A DNA stretch of 64,000 nt, taken from the NCBI GenBank assembly GCA_036788835.1, contig DAIQMR010000006.1:29250-93249 (forward strand), read 5' to 3'. The notes beneath the pieces are model-generated. The model was not told the DNA's origin. It searched no databases and saw only the letters and a list, made by a program, of their open reading frames with translations. Origin of the DNA: JALCSJ01 sp036788835 (lineage in GTDB: Bacteria > Bacillota > Negativicutes > Acidaminococcales > Acidaminococcaceae). This document shows positions 53,298 to 62,608 of this stretch, piece by piece (the stretch's first letter is position 1; every line of letters starts with the position of its first letter). The position numbers and the translations under genes are program-made.

Positions 53298-54128
53298 ATG
53301 AAAAAAATATTTTTACTCATAACTTTAGTAACGGCCATCATCCTAAGCGGGTGCGCCAAAGGTGAAGTAACATTGGAGATCAGCCGTTGGGGAGCAGCAG
53401 ATTTATCCTGCAAATTAGTTTCGGTGCCTGTGATTTCGGGAGCCTTGAATTCCTTTAAAGACGATTTCAAACAAGACGGCTATATTATAACAGATGCTAA
53501 AGACGGCGATATGGTGGGGTTCTTAGCGCAAAAGCACTACAATCATTTGCAGGATATCAAAGATTCCAAGGTCTTGGAAACTTTCCGCTTTTCGAAGATT
53601 CAAGCGGCGGCCAAGGAAGCCAGAAAGCAAAAACCACAGACACCTCCTTCCACCGGACAAGCCCCGGTACAAAATAGCCAGGGATCAGGGGTCTCGGACA
53701 AGCAGGAAACTCCTAAACCATTGGCTATAGTGCAATCAGGCTGGCTCATGGACACAGTAGCAGTCCATACAGGGCTTGATTTGGCCAGCGATAAGGCCAA
53801 GTCAGGGTCTTTTGATGAACAATTCATCATGAAAAATATTCTTAAAGAAGTTAGTTTAAAGTTTATCTTAAAACTTCCCACCAAGACAGATTCCAATAAT
53901 GCTACAAATGTCTCTGCTGATGGACAGACTTTGACCTGGGTTTTGCCTATGGGGGATAATACGCCCATTGACATGACCTTCACCTACGTTAATCCCATTA
54001 AGGCTGCTTCTTGGCTAGGAGCTCTGGTCATTTTAATAGTGGTAGCAATTTGTGTCCGTTCTTACAAGAAATCCAAAATAAATAAGGAAAAGCTGGCTGA
54101 TGGTAATGACTCTGGAAAGCAAGTATAA
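53298..54128 (+). CDS. DUF3153-like lipoprotein with C-terminal membrane helix
   Basis: 276 residues. Lipobox ILSGC (Cys19), extracytoplasmic domain in two halves joined by a Pro/Gln/Ser-rich linker (about 115-145), and a membrane helix near the C terminus (about 238-256) followed by a basic tail. It resembles the DUF3153/LppM group, function unknown. A TATAAT lies at 53239-53244. Its end overlaps larE by 29 bases. Confidence 0.72.
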   Translation: MKKIFLLITLVTAIILSGCAKGEVTLEISRWGAADLSCKLVSVPVISGALNSFKDDFKQDGYIITDAKDGDMVGFLAQKHYNHLQDIKDSKVLETFRFSKIQAAAKEARKQKPQTPPSTGQAPVQNSQGSGVSDKQETPKPLAIVQSGWLMDTVAVHTGLDLASDKAKSGSFDEQFIMKNILKEVSLKFILKLPTKTDSNNATNVSADGQTLTWVLPMGDNTPIDMTFTYVNPIKAASWLGALVILIVVAICVRSYKKSKINKEKLADGNDSGKQV

Positions 54129-54933
54129 AGTTTTAATCGCTGAACTAAAAAAACTGGAAACTGTGGTCATAGGTTTTTCCGGAGGGGTTGATTCAACCTT
54201 TCTGGCAACTGCAGCGGCTAAAGTCCTGGGAGACAAAGCTGTTGCCGTGACAGTGGAATCACCTTTTGCTTCTTCCCGGGAAATGATAGAAGCTAAGGAA
54301 TTTGCAGTCAAAGCTGGTCTCAACTTCCGCATTATTCAAGCAGATCCTTTGGCAGATAAACAAATTGCCGCTAATCCACCTAATAGGTGTTATTACTGCA
54401 AAAAAATGATTTTTTCCCAAGTCCTTGCCTTGGCACAAAGCCTGCATATTCCCTACGTTGCGGATGGTACTAATGCCGATGATGGACTAGACTACAGGCC
54501 GGGTCTCAAAGCACTTGAAGAGCTGAAAATAGTCAGCCCTCTGCAGCTGGCAGGACTGACCAAGGAAGATATCAGGGTTCTATCCAAGGAAATGGGTCTG
54601 CTCACCTGGCAGAAAGAATCAGCAGCCTGTCTGGCATCCCGGATTCCTTACGGAGAAGCTATCACTAAGGAAAAATTAACAAGAGTGGACAAGGCAGAGT
54701 CCTATTTGCATCAGTTCGGGTTCAGACATTTACGGGTGCGCAGTCACGGAGATTTGGCCCGGTTGGAAGTTGATCAGCAAGACATGGACTTTTTTGCCGA
54801 CGGCGGGCATCGGAGAAAAGTTTTTGTTGAATTGAAGAAAATCGGCTTCAGCTATGTAACTTTGGATTTACAAGGCTATAGAACCGGCAGCCTGAATGAA
54901 GTTTTAGCATCTCCCACCAAAGCAGCTGACTAG
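54100..54933 (+). CDS. larE: LarE, ATP-dependent sacrificial sulfur transferase
   Basis: 277 residues, PP-loop family. SGGVDSTF ATP motif, NRCYYCKKMIF pair of Cys, and AACLASRIPYG with Cys177, matching the sacrificial Cys176 of Lactobacillus LarE. It inserts sulfur into the nickel-pincer nucleotide used by LarA. ATG at 54100 or 54106, inside the preceding gene. It supports a functional LarA enzyme in this genome (28909-30195). Related NcsA/ATPPase proteins are less likely given these motifs. Confidence 0.9.
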   Translation: MVMTLESKYKVLIAELKKLETVVIGFSGGVDSTFLATAAAKVLGDKAVAVTVESPFASSREMIEAKEFAVKAGLNFRIIQADPLADKQIAANPPNRCYYCKKMIFSQVLALAQSLHIPYVADGTNADDGLDYRPGLKALEELKIVSPLQLAGLTKEDIRVLSKEMGLLTWQKESAACLASRIPYGEAITKEKLTRVDKAESYLHQFGFRHLRVRSHGDLARLEVDQQDMDFFADGGHRRKVFVELKKIGFSYVTLDLQGYRTGSLNEVLASPTKAAD

Positions 54934-55014
54934 TAAGTCAAAATAAGTATTACCAAAATTCGAAAACCATGTTAAAATATTAATATACAAACTAAGCGGG
55001 AAGGGTGATACAAA

Positions 55015-55410
55015 ATGTCGGAGTTTATGACAGTAAAAAAATTAACTGTATATGTGGGCGAAGATGTATTCTATGGGGATATTCCTTTCTACAAGGCTTT
55101 AATGATTGAAGCAGAAAAGCAAAAAATTGCCGGCTGTACTGCTTATAAGTGCGTAGGCGGTTATGGCAGTGAAATTAGGGGCAAGGAGCGCCGGTTCTTG
55201 ATTAATTTCTCTGATCCTATTAATTTGCCCATAGTTTTAGAGTTTGTGGATATCGAGAAGCAGCTGGAAAAAATGTATCCCTTTGTAGAAAAGAATTTGC
55301 GCCATGGCATGGCGGAGGTTTCCGATGTTAATGTGCTTATTACTGAATATGTAAGAGAAAAGATTGAAAAAGCTGCAGAGCATAGGAAAAGACCGGATAA
55401 TAAAAATTAA
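55015..55410 (+). CDS. DUF190 protein (PII-like)
   Basis: 131 residues, DUF190 family with a PII-like ferredoxin fold; segments KLTVYVGEDVFYGDIPFYKALM and GCTAYKCVGGYG are typical. PII-like proteins sense small molecules or nucleotides; here function is unknown. Confidence 0.85.
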   Translation: MSEFMTVKKLTVYVGEDVFYGDIPFYKALMIEAEKQKIAGCTAYKCVGGYGSEIRGKERRFLINFSDPINLPIVLEFVDIEKQLEKMYPFVEKNLRHGMAEVSDVNVLITEYVREKIEKAAEHRKRPDNKN

Positions 55411-55440
55411 ATTACAAGAGCAGTATATCCTGCTCATAAC

Positions 55441-55472
55441 AAAACCACTTCACAAAATGAAGTGGTTTTTTC
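55441..55472 (+). terminator. Terminator after DUF190 gene
   Basis: AAAACCACTTCA-CAAAA-TGAAGTGGTTTT followed by TT. An extended -10 (TGCTATAAT, 55474-55482) for the next gene starts right behind it. Confidence 0.88.
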
Positions 55473-55518
55473 GTGCTATAATATTAGTAAATCTTTCCCG
55501 GAGAAAAGAGGAAATACT

Positions 55519-56139
55519 ATGCCAAAAGAGACCGAAATGGAAGTTAAACTTTTAATAGAACCTCAAGAATTATCCGGTTTGCTTGCAAGTACTCTGGTGA
55601 CAGGAAAACGTATAGCAGGCAGTGAGAAAACTTTAAACATCATAAATAGGTACTATGATACCCCGGATTTCCGGCTGAAAAACCAAGGTTTGGCCTATCG
55701 CATCAGAAAAACCAATAAAGACTATGAGGCTACAATTAAAACCAAGGGCCAAAACAGGGAAGGATTCTCCGTCAGGGGAGAATACACAGTGCCTTTGCCC
55801 GGTCCAACTATTATCACTATGGGATTTGACCCGGAAATAGATAAGAAACTTAGGACGCTTTTAGCAGGGACAGCACTCCGGGAATTATTTCATATTGTGG
55901 TCACACGGCGACTTTGTCTCTTGCAGGTAACCGAGCAAACTGTTCTGGAAATGGCCATTGACACAGGAGAAATTTCTGCCACACAGGGTAACGAACCCAT
56001 TGCCGAAGTGGAATTGGAAATAAAAAAAGGCACCAAGGAAGATTTATTTGCTTTTCTGACTGCCTGTAAAAAGCAGTTTACCATTATTCCGGAAACAAGA
56101 AGCAAGTGGCAAAGAGGCATGGACCTTATAACAAAATAA
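55519..56139 (+). CDS. CYTH-domain triphosphate-tunnel protein
   Basis: 206 residues from ATG 55519 (upstream frame extension lacks a ribosome site; AAGAGG precedes this ATG). The N-terminal EMEVK matches the ExExK signature; the later RIRKT and KTKG basic strands line the tunnel. Family members hydrolyse inorganic triphosphate or thiamine triphosphate, or cyclise ATP; small bacterial ones are mostly triphosphatases. Confidence 0.87.
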   Translation: MPKETEMEVKLLIEPQELSGLLASTLVTGKRIAGSEKTLNIINRYYDTPDFRLKNQGLAYRIRKTNKDYEATIKTKGQNREGFSVRGEYTVPLPGPTIITMGFDPEIDKKLRTLLAGTALRELFHIVVTRRLCLLQVTEQTVLEMAIDTGEISATQGNEPIAEVELEIKKGTKEDLFAFLTACKKQFTIIPETRSKWQRGMDLITK

Positions 56140-56227
56140 TCTTTGAGACGCATGAACACCACAGCAAATAGCTTTCACGAGGCATGAATTTAATACCTAA
56201 ATAACCCTGGAGAATAAGTCTGATAGC

Positions 56228-56324
56228 TAAAGGTCAAAAAAGCAAAAAGTATTTGACTTTTTGACTTTTAAGGAGTAAAATAAACAACAGGAAAGGGAAA
56301 ATACCATTTCCTGTTGTTATTTTT
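56228..56324. terminator. Hairpins between CYTH gene and convergent unknown gene
   Basis: Two stems: AAAGGTCAAAAAG / CTTTTTGACTTTT (about 56228-56269) and AACAACAGGAAA / TTTCCTGTTGTT (56283-56318), the second flanked by T-rich sequence on both strands. They probably end transcription from both sides. The remaining 56140-56396 shows no gene. Confidence 0.65.
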
Positions 56325-56396
56325 ATCCAGAGCATTTTCGAGAAAGTCCCACATATATGACGATGAGGGCATATCGCTAATGATAGCGAAAAAATG

Positions 56397-57461
56397 TTAC
56401 TGAATAAATATTGAGTAAATAAGCAGCAATACTGTTGCGATTAAAAGGCCGGCGCAGGTGTAGCCTATTTTCACAAAGCGGTGCATAAGCACTTCTTCAT
56501 TGAGCAGGTTATAGCATCTTTGGATAACACTGATTTTGTTCTCAATGTTTTCACGCCAGACAGAAGTTCTGAGGAGCTTCATATAGCGGCTGTAAACCCG
56601 TGCATTGAAAATATCTTCTGTGACCTGTAAAGCGTTGTCAATATTACTGGTGAGAACACTCATATCTGCCATCAGCTCCATTAGATTGTTGCGGATGTGC
56701 CGATAGGAAGAAGCTCTGTTTCCGCTGTCGCTTTTATTGGCGGCATCCAGCTCATCGTAGGTGTGGTCGATGGCTTTGTTCAAGGCATCGTCATAGTAGC
56801 GCAATTCCAGGAACTGGGCATTGGCGAATTCCAAAAGATCAGGCAAGTCCATGCTGCCTGTTTTATCAAAGACAATGGCAGAATCCCAGGTAAGGTAGGT
56901 TTCATCATCGGCTCCGTAGGAGAAATGGTTGGCCAGACTATCCCGGATAGTTTCAGGACTCAATGGAGACTTATCCTTATCAAGAATAGGAGCAAAATCC
57001 CATTCGGGCAGGGCATCGTTAAAGTAATAAACAACGAAGTCCTCGTCGAAATCAGAAATACGCATCCTGGTGCAGGCAGGTTTAATGGTTTCGGAAGTGG
57101 CCTGAATATATTCCAGAATCACGTCTTCCGGCAATTTGCCAACGGCAATAGCCAGATCAACGTACTGGTCATAGGTTAAGTCTTCGGGAACTTCCAATTT
57201 GATAATTAAGCTAACAACGCCCAAATCAAAAATACGGGCTTTGATTTCTGCCAAATAGGTAATACCGGCAAAAGTTATTTCGTGATTACCCAATTCTACA
57301 AGAACCGGGGGATCTTTAAAAGAAATGGAGTGAGGGGAAACTTTTTCCAGACGTAAACGGGAAGCAATTTTATTGCGACTGGTCCATAAAGCTTCAACCA
57401 AATCCAAATTAATTTCGTCAGCTACATCAAACAAATGGTAAATATAAATGGACGATTTCAT
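56397..57461 (-). CDS. Uncharacterised protein with C-terminal membrane anchor
   Basis: 354 residues, AGGAGG ribosome site. Mostly soluble; a long helical C-terminal region (about 225-325, likely coiled) ends in one hydrophobic helix (about 332-352). The architecture, an N-terminal soluble domain plus helical stalk and tail anchor, recalls the RMD1/DUF155 family, but I cannot confirm a motif. It lies divergent from clpB with a 121-base gap in which I see no CIRCE or CtsR box. Confidence 0.65.
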   Translation of the reverse strand: MKSSIYIYHLFDVADEINLDLVEALWTSRNKIASRLRLEKVSPHSISFKDPPVLVELGNHEITFAGITYLAEIKARIFDLGVVSLIIKLEVPEDLTYDQYVDLAIAVGKLPEDVILEYIQATSETIKPACTRMRISDFDEDFVVYYFNDALPEWDFAPILDKDKSPLSPETIRDSLANHFSYGADDETYLTWDSAIVFDKTGSMDLPDLLEFANAQFLELRYYDDALNKAIDHTYDELDAANKSDSGNRASSYRHIRNNLMELMADMSVLTSNIDNALQVTEDIFNARVYSRYMKLLRTSVWRENIENKISVIQRCYNLLNEEVLMHRFVKIGYTCAGLLIATVLLLIYSIFIQ

Positions 57462-57582
57462 GGGAACCTCCTGAGTTTGCTATTTGCTTAATCATACTAT
57501 TTTGCGAGGAAAAGTGCAATTATGTATTTTGTAAATCCTCTTATTTTCCTGTGTTTCAGATAATTTGTCGGAGGTGGACATT

Positions 57583-60129
57583 ATGAATTTAGAACGTTAT
57601 GATGAAGAAGTAAAAGGTTTATTAGAGGCAGCTCAACAACAGGCTGTCATGAACTACAATCAAGAGGTGTCTTCCAAGCATCTTTTGGCTGCTTTATGTG
57701 GCCAAAATGATGGCTTTTTCCCCTATGTTTTAAAGACTCTGCATATAGATACAGATGCTTTTTGCCGGGAAGCTAAACACTTGGTGCAGGAAATACCTCA
57801 GGTAAAAGGTACAGATGATTTGCGGATGAGCATGGGCTACGCCAGAGTTTTTGCCGTAGCTGAACAGCAGGCAGGTCAAGGAACAGTACATATGGGACAT
57901 TTGGTCAGTGCCTTGGTAGAAGACGGTGACACAGAAGTTGTTTCCTTGTGCAGGAAATACGGTATCAGTCGTAAATTGGTCAATGAGCTCTATGCCAAGT
58001 ACCAAGGCGGTCAGGACAATGATGAAAACAAAAAGACTTTGGAAAAATTCGGCCAGGACTTAACCCAAAAAGCCAGAAAAGGTGCTTTGGATCCGGTTAT
58101 TGGCCGGGATGATGAAATTCGCCGTACCATTGAGATACTTTCCCGACGGAAGAAAAACAACCCTGTTTTGATTGGTGAGCCGGGCGTAGGCAAAACTGCC
58201 ATAGTTGAGGGATTGGCCCGTCGTATTGTGGCAGGGGATGTTCCGGAAATGCTGAAAAATAAAACTCTGTATGCTTTAGACCTGGCTTCTTTGGTAGCCG
58301 GTGCCAAATACAGAGGTGAGTTTGAAGAAAGGCTGAAGAAGATTTTAAAAATCGTTTCCGAGTCCGCAGGACAAATCATCATGTTTATCGATGAATTGCA
58401 TACAGTGGTAGGAGCCGGCGCATCCGAAGGGTCTATGGATGCGGGCAATATTTTGAAGCCTATGCTGGCCAGAGGTGAGCTGCGCTGCATTGGCGCGACC
58501 ACACTGAACGAGTACCGTAAATATATCGAGAAGGACAGTGCCCTAGAGCGTAGATTTCAGCCTGTACTGGTGAAGGAACCCAGTGTGGAAGACACAGTTT
58601 CCATTTTACGTGGACTTCGTGAACGTTATGAAGTTCACCATGGTGTGAGAATCAAAGACGCTGCCCTGGTAGCGGCCGCGGTACTTTCCAATCGATATAT
58701 TAATGACCGTTTTCTACCGGATAAGGCTATTGACCTAGTGGATGAAGCGGCAGCCAGACTGCGCACGGAGATTGACTCCATGCCGGTGGAATTGGATGAA
58801 AGCAAGCGGCGTATTTTGCAATTGCAAATTGAAGAGCAGGCTTTGTCCAAAGAAACAGACGCTCAGTCTAAGGCGCGCATGGAGAAGATTAAAGAAGAAC
58901 TGCAAAAGCTGAAAGCTGCCAACGATGCCCTGACCAAACAATGGGACGCTGAAAAGGCTGCTATTGCCAAGGTTAGGGAAGTGAAGAAAGAAATCGACTC
59001 TGTCAATAAGGAAATGGAAAAAGCAGAGCGGGAATATGACTTGAACAAATTGGCAGAATTGAAATACGGTCGTCTGCCCAGTCTCCAAAAGCAATTGGCG
59101 GAGCTGGAAAAAGCAAACAGCAATGACAAAAGGCTGCTGAAAGAAGAAGTGGACGAAGACGATATTGCCAAAGTAGTCAGCACTTGGACAGGTGTCCCCG
59201 TTACCCGTTTGGTAGAGGGGGAGAAACAAAAGCTGATTCATCTGGCGGAGATTTTGCACAAGAGAGTTATCGGTCAGGACGAAGCAGTGGAAGCAGTCAG
59301 TGAGGCTGTGATTCGTGCCAGGGCCGGTATTAAAGACCCTAACAGGCCCATTGGTTCCTTTATTTTCCTGGGACCTACCGGTGTTGGTAAAACTGAGCTG
59401 GCTAAAGCACTGGCTGAAGTTTTGTTCAATGATGAGCGAAACATTATCCGTATAGATATGAGTGAATACATGGAGAAGCATACAGTCTCCCGTTTGATTG
59501 GCGCTCCTCCCGGCTATGTAGGCTATGAAGAAGGGGGTCAATTAACAGAAGCGGTGCGCCGTCATCCCTATTCTGTGGTGCTCTTCGATGAAATAGAAAA
59601 AGCTCACGCCGACGTATTTAATGTGCTCCTGCAAGTATTGGACGATGGTCGTTTAACCGATGGTCAGGGAAGGAATGTAGACTTTAAGAATACCCTGATT
59701 ATTATGACCAGCAATATTGGTTCTCACGAAATCATGGAAAGAAAGGGTGAGATTTCCAGAGAAGAAGTCCAGCAAATGCTGATGAAATTCTTCCGCCCGG
59801 AATTCTTGAACCGGGTTGACGATATTGTAGTGTTCAAAGCTTTGCAGAAAGCCCAAATAAAAGATATCGTTAAGCTTATTCTCAACGAATTGGGCACCAG
59901 ACTCCATAACCAAATGGAGCTTACTATGACCGCATCCGACGGGGCAGTGGAATATCTGGCCAATACAGGCTTTGATCCTGCTTTTGGTGCTCGTCCTTTG
60001 AAGAGGCTGATTGTTCATACAGTTGAGACTGTGGTCAGCAAGAAAATCGTGGACGGAGAGATTAAGTCCGGAGACCACATTGAGATAGTCTACGAACATA
60101 ATCAGATTGATGTGAAAATTAAAAAGTAA
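57583..60129 (+). CDS. clpB: ATP-dependent chaperone ClpB
   Basis: Hexameric disaggregase working with DnaK. 848 residues from ATG 57583 (GGAGGT upstream; an in-frame TTG at 57565 is not needed). Clp_N repeats (1-145), AAA1 with GEPGVGKTAIVEG, coiled middle domain (about 400-525), AAA2 with GPTGVGKTELAKA and the C-terminal D2-small domain. The middle domain separates it from ClpA/ClpC. Confidence 0.96.
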   Translation: MNLERYDEEVKGLLEAAQQQAVMNYNQEVSSKHLLAALCGQNDGFFPYVLKTLHIDTDAFCREAKHLVQEIPQVKGTDDLRMSMGYARVFAVAEQQAGQGTVHMGHLVSALVEDGDTEVVSLCRKYGISRKLVNELYAKYQGGQDNDENKKTLEKFGQDLTQKARKGALDPVIGRDDEIRRTIEILSRRKKNNPVLIGEPGVGKTAIVEGLARRIVAGDVPEMLKNKTLYALDLASLVAGAKYRGEFEERLKKILKIVSESAGQIIMFIDELHTVVGAGASEGSMDAGNILKPMLARGELRCIGATTLNEYRKYIEKDSALERRFQPVLVKEPSVEDTVSILRGLRERYEVHHGVRIKDAALVAAAVLSNRYINDRFLPDKAIDLVDEAAARLRTEIDSMPVELDESKRRILQLQIEEQALSKETDAQSKARMEKIKEELQKLKAANDALTKQWDAEKAAIAKVREVKKEIDSVNKEMEKAEREYDLNKLAELKYGRLPSLQKQLAELEKANSNDKRLLKEEVDEDDIAKVVSTWTGVPVTRLVEGEKQKLIHLAEILHKRVIGQDEAVEAVSEAVIRARAGIKDPNRPIGSFIFLGPTGVGKTELAKALAEVLFNDERNIIRIDMSEYMEKHTVSRLIGAPPGYVGYEEGGQLTEAVRRHPYSVVLFDEIEKAHADVFNVLLQVLDDGRLTDGQGRNVDFKNTLIIMTSNIGSHEIMERKGEISREEVQQMLMKFFRPEFLNRVDDIVVFKALQKAQIKDIVKLILNELGTRLHNQMELTMTASDGAVEYLANTGFDPAFGARPLKRLIVHTVETVVSKKIVDGEIKSGDHIEIVYEHNQIDVKIKK

Positions 60130-60138
60130 GAAATAAAA

Positions 60139-60186
60139 CAGAATAGCTTCGCCGCTTATTTCAGCGGCGGAGCTATTCTGTTGTTC
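60139..60186. terminator. Bidirectional terminator clpB / LysR gene
   Basis: CAGAATAGCT(T)CGCCGCT pairs with AGCGGCGGAGCTATTCTG; T-rich on the minus side, moderately so on the plus side. Confidence 0.8.
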
Positions 60187-60205
60187 CAGGCACTAATTGA
60201 CTCAG

Positions 60206-61105
60206 CTAGTCTATTAGCTGGTTTTTTTCTTCTTCTTTTATCAATTTGATAAAAGCATTCATTTCATTGGTCAGGTAGCGGTCGTTGCGATATACAACCT
60301 GTTGCCAGATACTGAGGTGGAAGTCTTCAACGGGAATAATTTTTAATTCTCCTTTTTGCACATATTCGTTTATGGAAAATCTGGGAAGAAAGGATACGGC
60401 TTTTTCTTTACGTAAAATATTTAAAAGAAAATTTGTGTTGGCAGATTCTAGAAAAGGAGTGATTTTCAGCCCCTTAGCTGCCAAAAGCTGATCTAAGACA
60501 TAACGATAACTAGCATCTTTCTCCGTCAGAATAAATGGTTGTTTAATTATGTCTTTTAATTTCATGGGTGTATTTTGTTTTATGCGCAAACGTTTGGAAG
60601 CCACAAATACGATATCTGCGGGTTTCTCAATAACCTTTTCCCACTTAGTATCGTAACGCTTTTGGTCCATGAAATAGACGATGCTGATAGCGTTATTATC
60701 CATTTCACGGAGCAGATCTATGGGAGAACCTATGATTACGTTGATATCGACTTTGGGATATAAAGAATGATATTTTCTGATGATTTTAGGAAAGATAGAA
60801 GCACAGATTGATTCAATGGTACCAATTACGATAGTATCAGAGGGCTCTTTGTTGCCGCTGACTATATCTGTGGCATTATCAATGTCTTTTACGATTTTTG
60901 TGGCATGGGTATAGAGCTGCCGTCCTTGTTCAGTGAGAAACATTTTATTGCCTACTCGGTCAAATAAATCAGCATGCAAACTTTTTTCCAGACGCTTAAT
61001 CTGAATGGTAACGGCTGCTTGTGTATAGCCCATAGATTTAGCGGCAGTGGAAATGTTTTTGCATTGAGCAACCTGTAAAAAAGATTTTAATTCACGAATC
61101 TCCAT
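60206..61105 (-). CDS. LysR-family transcriptional regulator
   Basis: 299 residues: N-terminal winged helix (MEIRELKSFLQVAQCKNISTA start) and a LysR substrate domain (about 90-295). AAAGGA ribosome site. It is divergent from the cysteine-desulfidase-like/TRAP operon and is the natural candidate regulator; effector unknown. Confidence 0.93.
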   Translation of the reverse strand: MEIRELKSFLQVAQCKNISTAAKSMGYTQAAVTIQIKRLEKSLHADLFDRVGNKMFLTEQGRQLYTHATKIVKDIDNATDIVSGNKEPSDTIVIGTIESICASIFPKIIRKYHSLYPKVDINVIIGSPIDLLREMDNNAISIVYFMDQKRYDTKWEKVIEKPADIVFVASKRLRIKQNTPMKLKDIIKQPFILTEKDASYRYVLDQLLAAKGLKITPFLESANTNFLLNILRKEKAVSFLPRFSINEYVQKGELKIIPVEDFHLSIWQQVVYRNDRYLTNEMNAFIKLIKEEEKNQLID

Positions 61106-61127
61106 TGTAGTATCCTTTCACAAACAT

Positions 61128-61142
61128 ATAAATATTTTTTAT
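61128..61142. promoter_or_regulatory. Candidate LysR box
   Basis: ATAAA-TATTT-TTTAT, a dyad containing T-N11-A, in the gap between the divergent lysR-type gene and the desulfidase operon. A TATACT (61188-61193) could be the rightward -10. Confidence 0.45.
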
Positions 61143-61227
61143 AACAATGTACGCAAACGTTAATTTCACGAAACTCATATTAGGTATTATACTACGAATA
61201 GAGAATAAAATTAAAGAGGAGCTTACA

Positions 61228-62511
61228 ATGGATAAAAATAATTTAAAATATGATGCCTATATCAACATATTGAAAGAGGAACTCTTGCCTGCTATGGGGT
61301 GTACAGAACCTATTGCCTTGGCTTACGCAGCAGCGTATGCAAAAAAGACCTTGGGAGCACTGCCGGATAAAGTCGTTATTGATGTGAGCGGCAGCATTAT
61401 TAAAAATGTGCAATCCGTTATCGTTCCCAATACCGGCGATTTGCGCGGGCTTAACGTTGCGGCCGCGGCAGGAATCATAGCAGGGAATCCCGACAAAAAA
61501 TTGGAAGTTATTGCTGATGTTAAACCGGAACAAATTTCTGATATCAAAAGATTTGCCGCCACTGTTCCCATTGAAATTAACCATATTGAAAAAGGCTGTG
61601 TCTTCGATATCTTTGTAACCCTCTATGAGGGCAATCACTATGCGAAAGTTCGCATTGCCAATAATCATACCAATATTGTTTTAGTGGAAAAGGATGGTAA
61701 CAAGATAGTAGATAAAGGGACACAACTTGATACAAGCAAATTTACGGACCGTAGTGTTTTGGATATGGAGGATATCTGGGATTTTGTTAACAGTGTTGAT
61801 ATAGCAGATATAGAACTAATTATCGAACCCCAAATCAGATTAAACACTGCCATTGCTGAACATGGAATTAAAGGAAATTATGGGGCCAATGTAGGGAAAA
61901 CCTTTTTGGGACTTTTTGGAGATCAAGTAGAGACAAGGGCTATCGCTATGGCTGCCGCAGGATCTGATGCACGAATGAACGGTTGTGAAGAAGCAGTTAT
62001 TATTAATTCGGGAAGCGGGAATCAAGGCATTACGGCTTCTGTACCTGTTATTGTGTATGCCAATGAATTAAGGGCATCTAAGGAAAAGCTGTATCGTGCT
62101 TTGGCTTTGGCGAATCTTGTTTCCATACATGAAAAGACACCTATCGGTGTTTTATCGGCTTTTTGCGGTGCAGTGAGTGCCGGGGCAGGGGCCGGGGCAG
62201 GCATAGCATATTTGTGCGGTGCAGGTTTTACAGGAGTTTGTGCTACGGTGTCCAATGCTCTCGCTGTTATGTCAGGAATGATTTGTGATGGGGCAGGTTC
62301 TTCCTGCGCCGGGAAAATTGTAGCTTCTGTACAAGCCGGGATCGTAGGGTATAAAATGTATACCAAAGGGCAGATGTATAAAGGCGGAGATGGGATTTTA
62401 GGTTACGATATTGAACAGACAATTTCTAATGTTGGGCGTCTTGCTAAAGAGGGGATGAAAGAAACCAACAACGAAATTCTCGATATTATGCTGGAAACAA
62501 AAAATAGATGA
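61228..62511 (+). CDS. L-cysteine desulfidase family protein (CdsB/CyuA-like, UPF0597)
   Basis: 427 residues from ATG 61228 (AAAGAGGA upstream; the frame extends to 61147 without a site). MGCTEPIAL opens the family; Cys25, Cys313, Cys353 and Cys360 have the spacing reported for the 4Fe-4S and active-site Cys of cysteine desulfidase (one near residue 25, then a trio spaced 40 and 7). It would break L-cysteine into pyruvate, ammonia and sulfide, or act on a related beta-substituted amino or hydroxy acid. It is followed by a TRAP transporter that may import the substrate. Confidence 0.87.
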   Translation: MDKNNLKYDAYINILKEELLPAMGCTEPIALAYAAAYAKKTLGALPDKVVIDVSGSIIKNVQSVIVPNTGDLRGLNVAAAAGIIAGNPDKKLEVIADVKPEQISDIKRFAATVPIEINHIEKGCVFDIFVTLYEGNHYAKVRIANNHTNIVLVEKDGNKIVDKGTQLDTSKFTDRSVLDMEDIWDFVNSVDIADIELIIEPQIRLNTAIAEHGIKGNYGANVGKTFLGLFGDQVETRAIAMAAAGSDARMNGCEEAVIINSGSGNQGITASVPVIVYANELRASKEKLYRALALANLVSIHEKTPIGVLSAFCGAVSAGAGAGAGIAYLCGAGFTGVCATVSNALAVMSGMICDGAGSSCAGKIVASVQAGIVGYKMYTKGQMYKGGDGILGYDIEQTISNVGRLAKEGMKETNNEILDIMLETKNR

Positions 62512-62608
62512 TGAAAACGACTTCATCGGTAAAAGGAGGGACGAGACCTTTTAATAGGTAAGCAGGAGGCCATATATATAAACTAAGTATTGTGAGGAGG
62601 AATGATTT

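Noticed and set aside
57462..57582. CIRCE or CtsR heat-shock operator before clpB
   Set aside because: Read on both strands; neither the CIRCE inverted repeat nor the tandem heptad of CtsR is visible.
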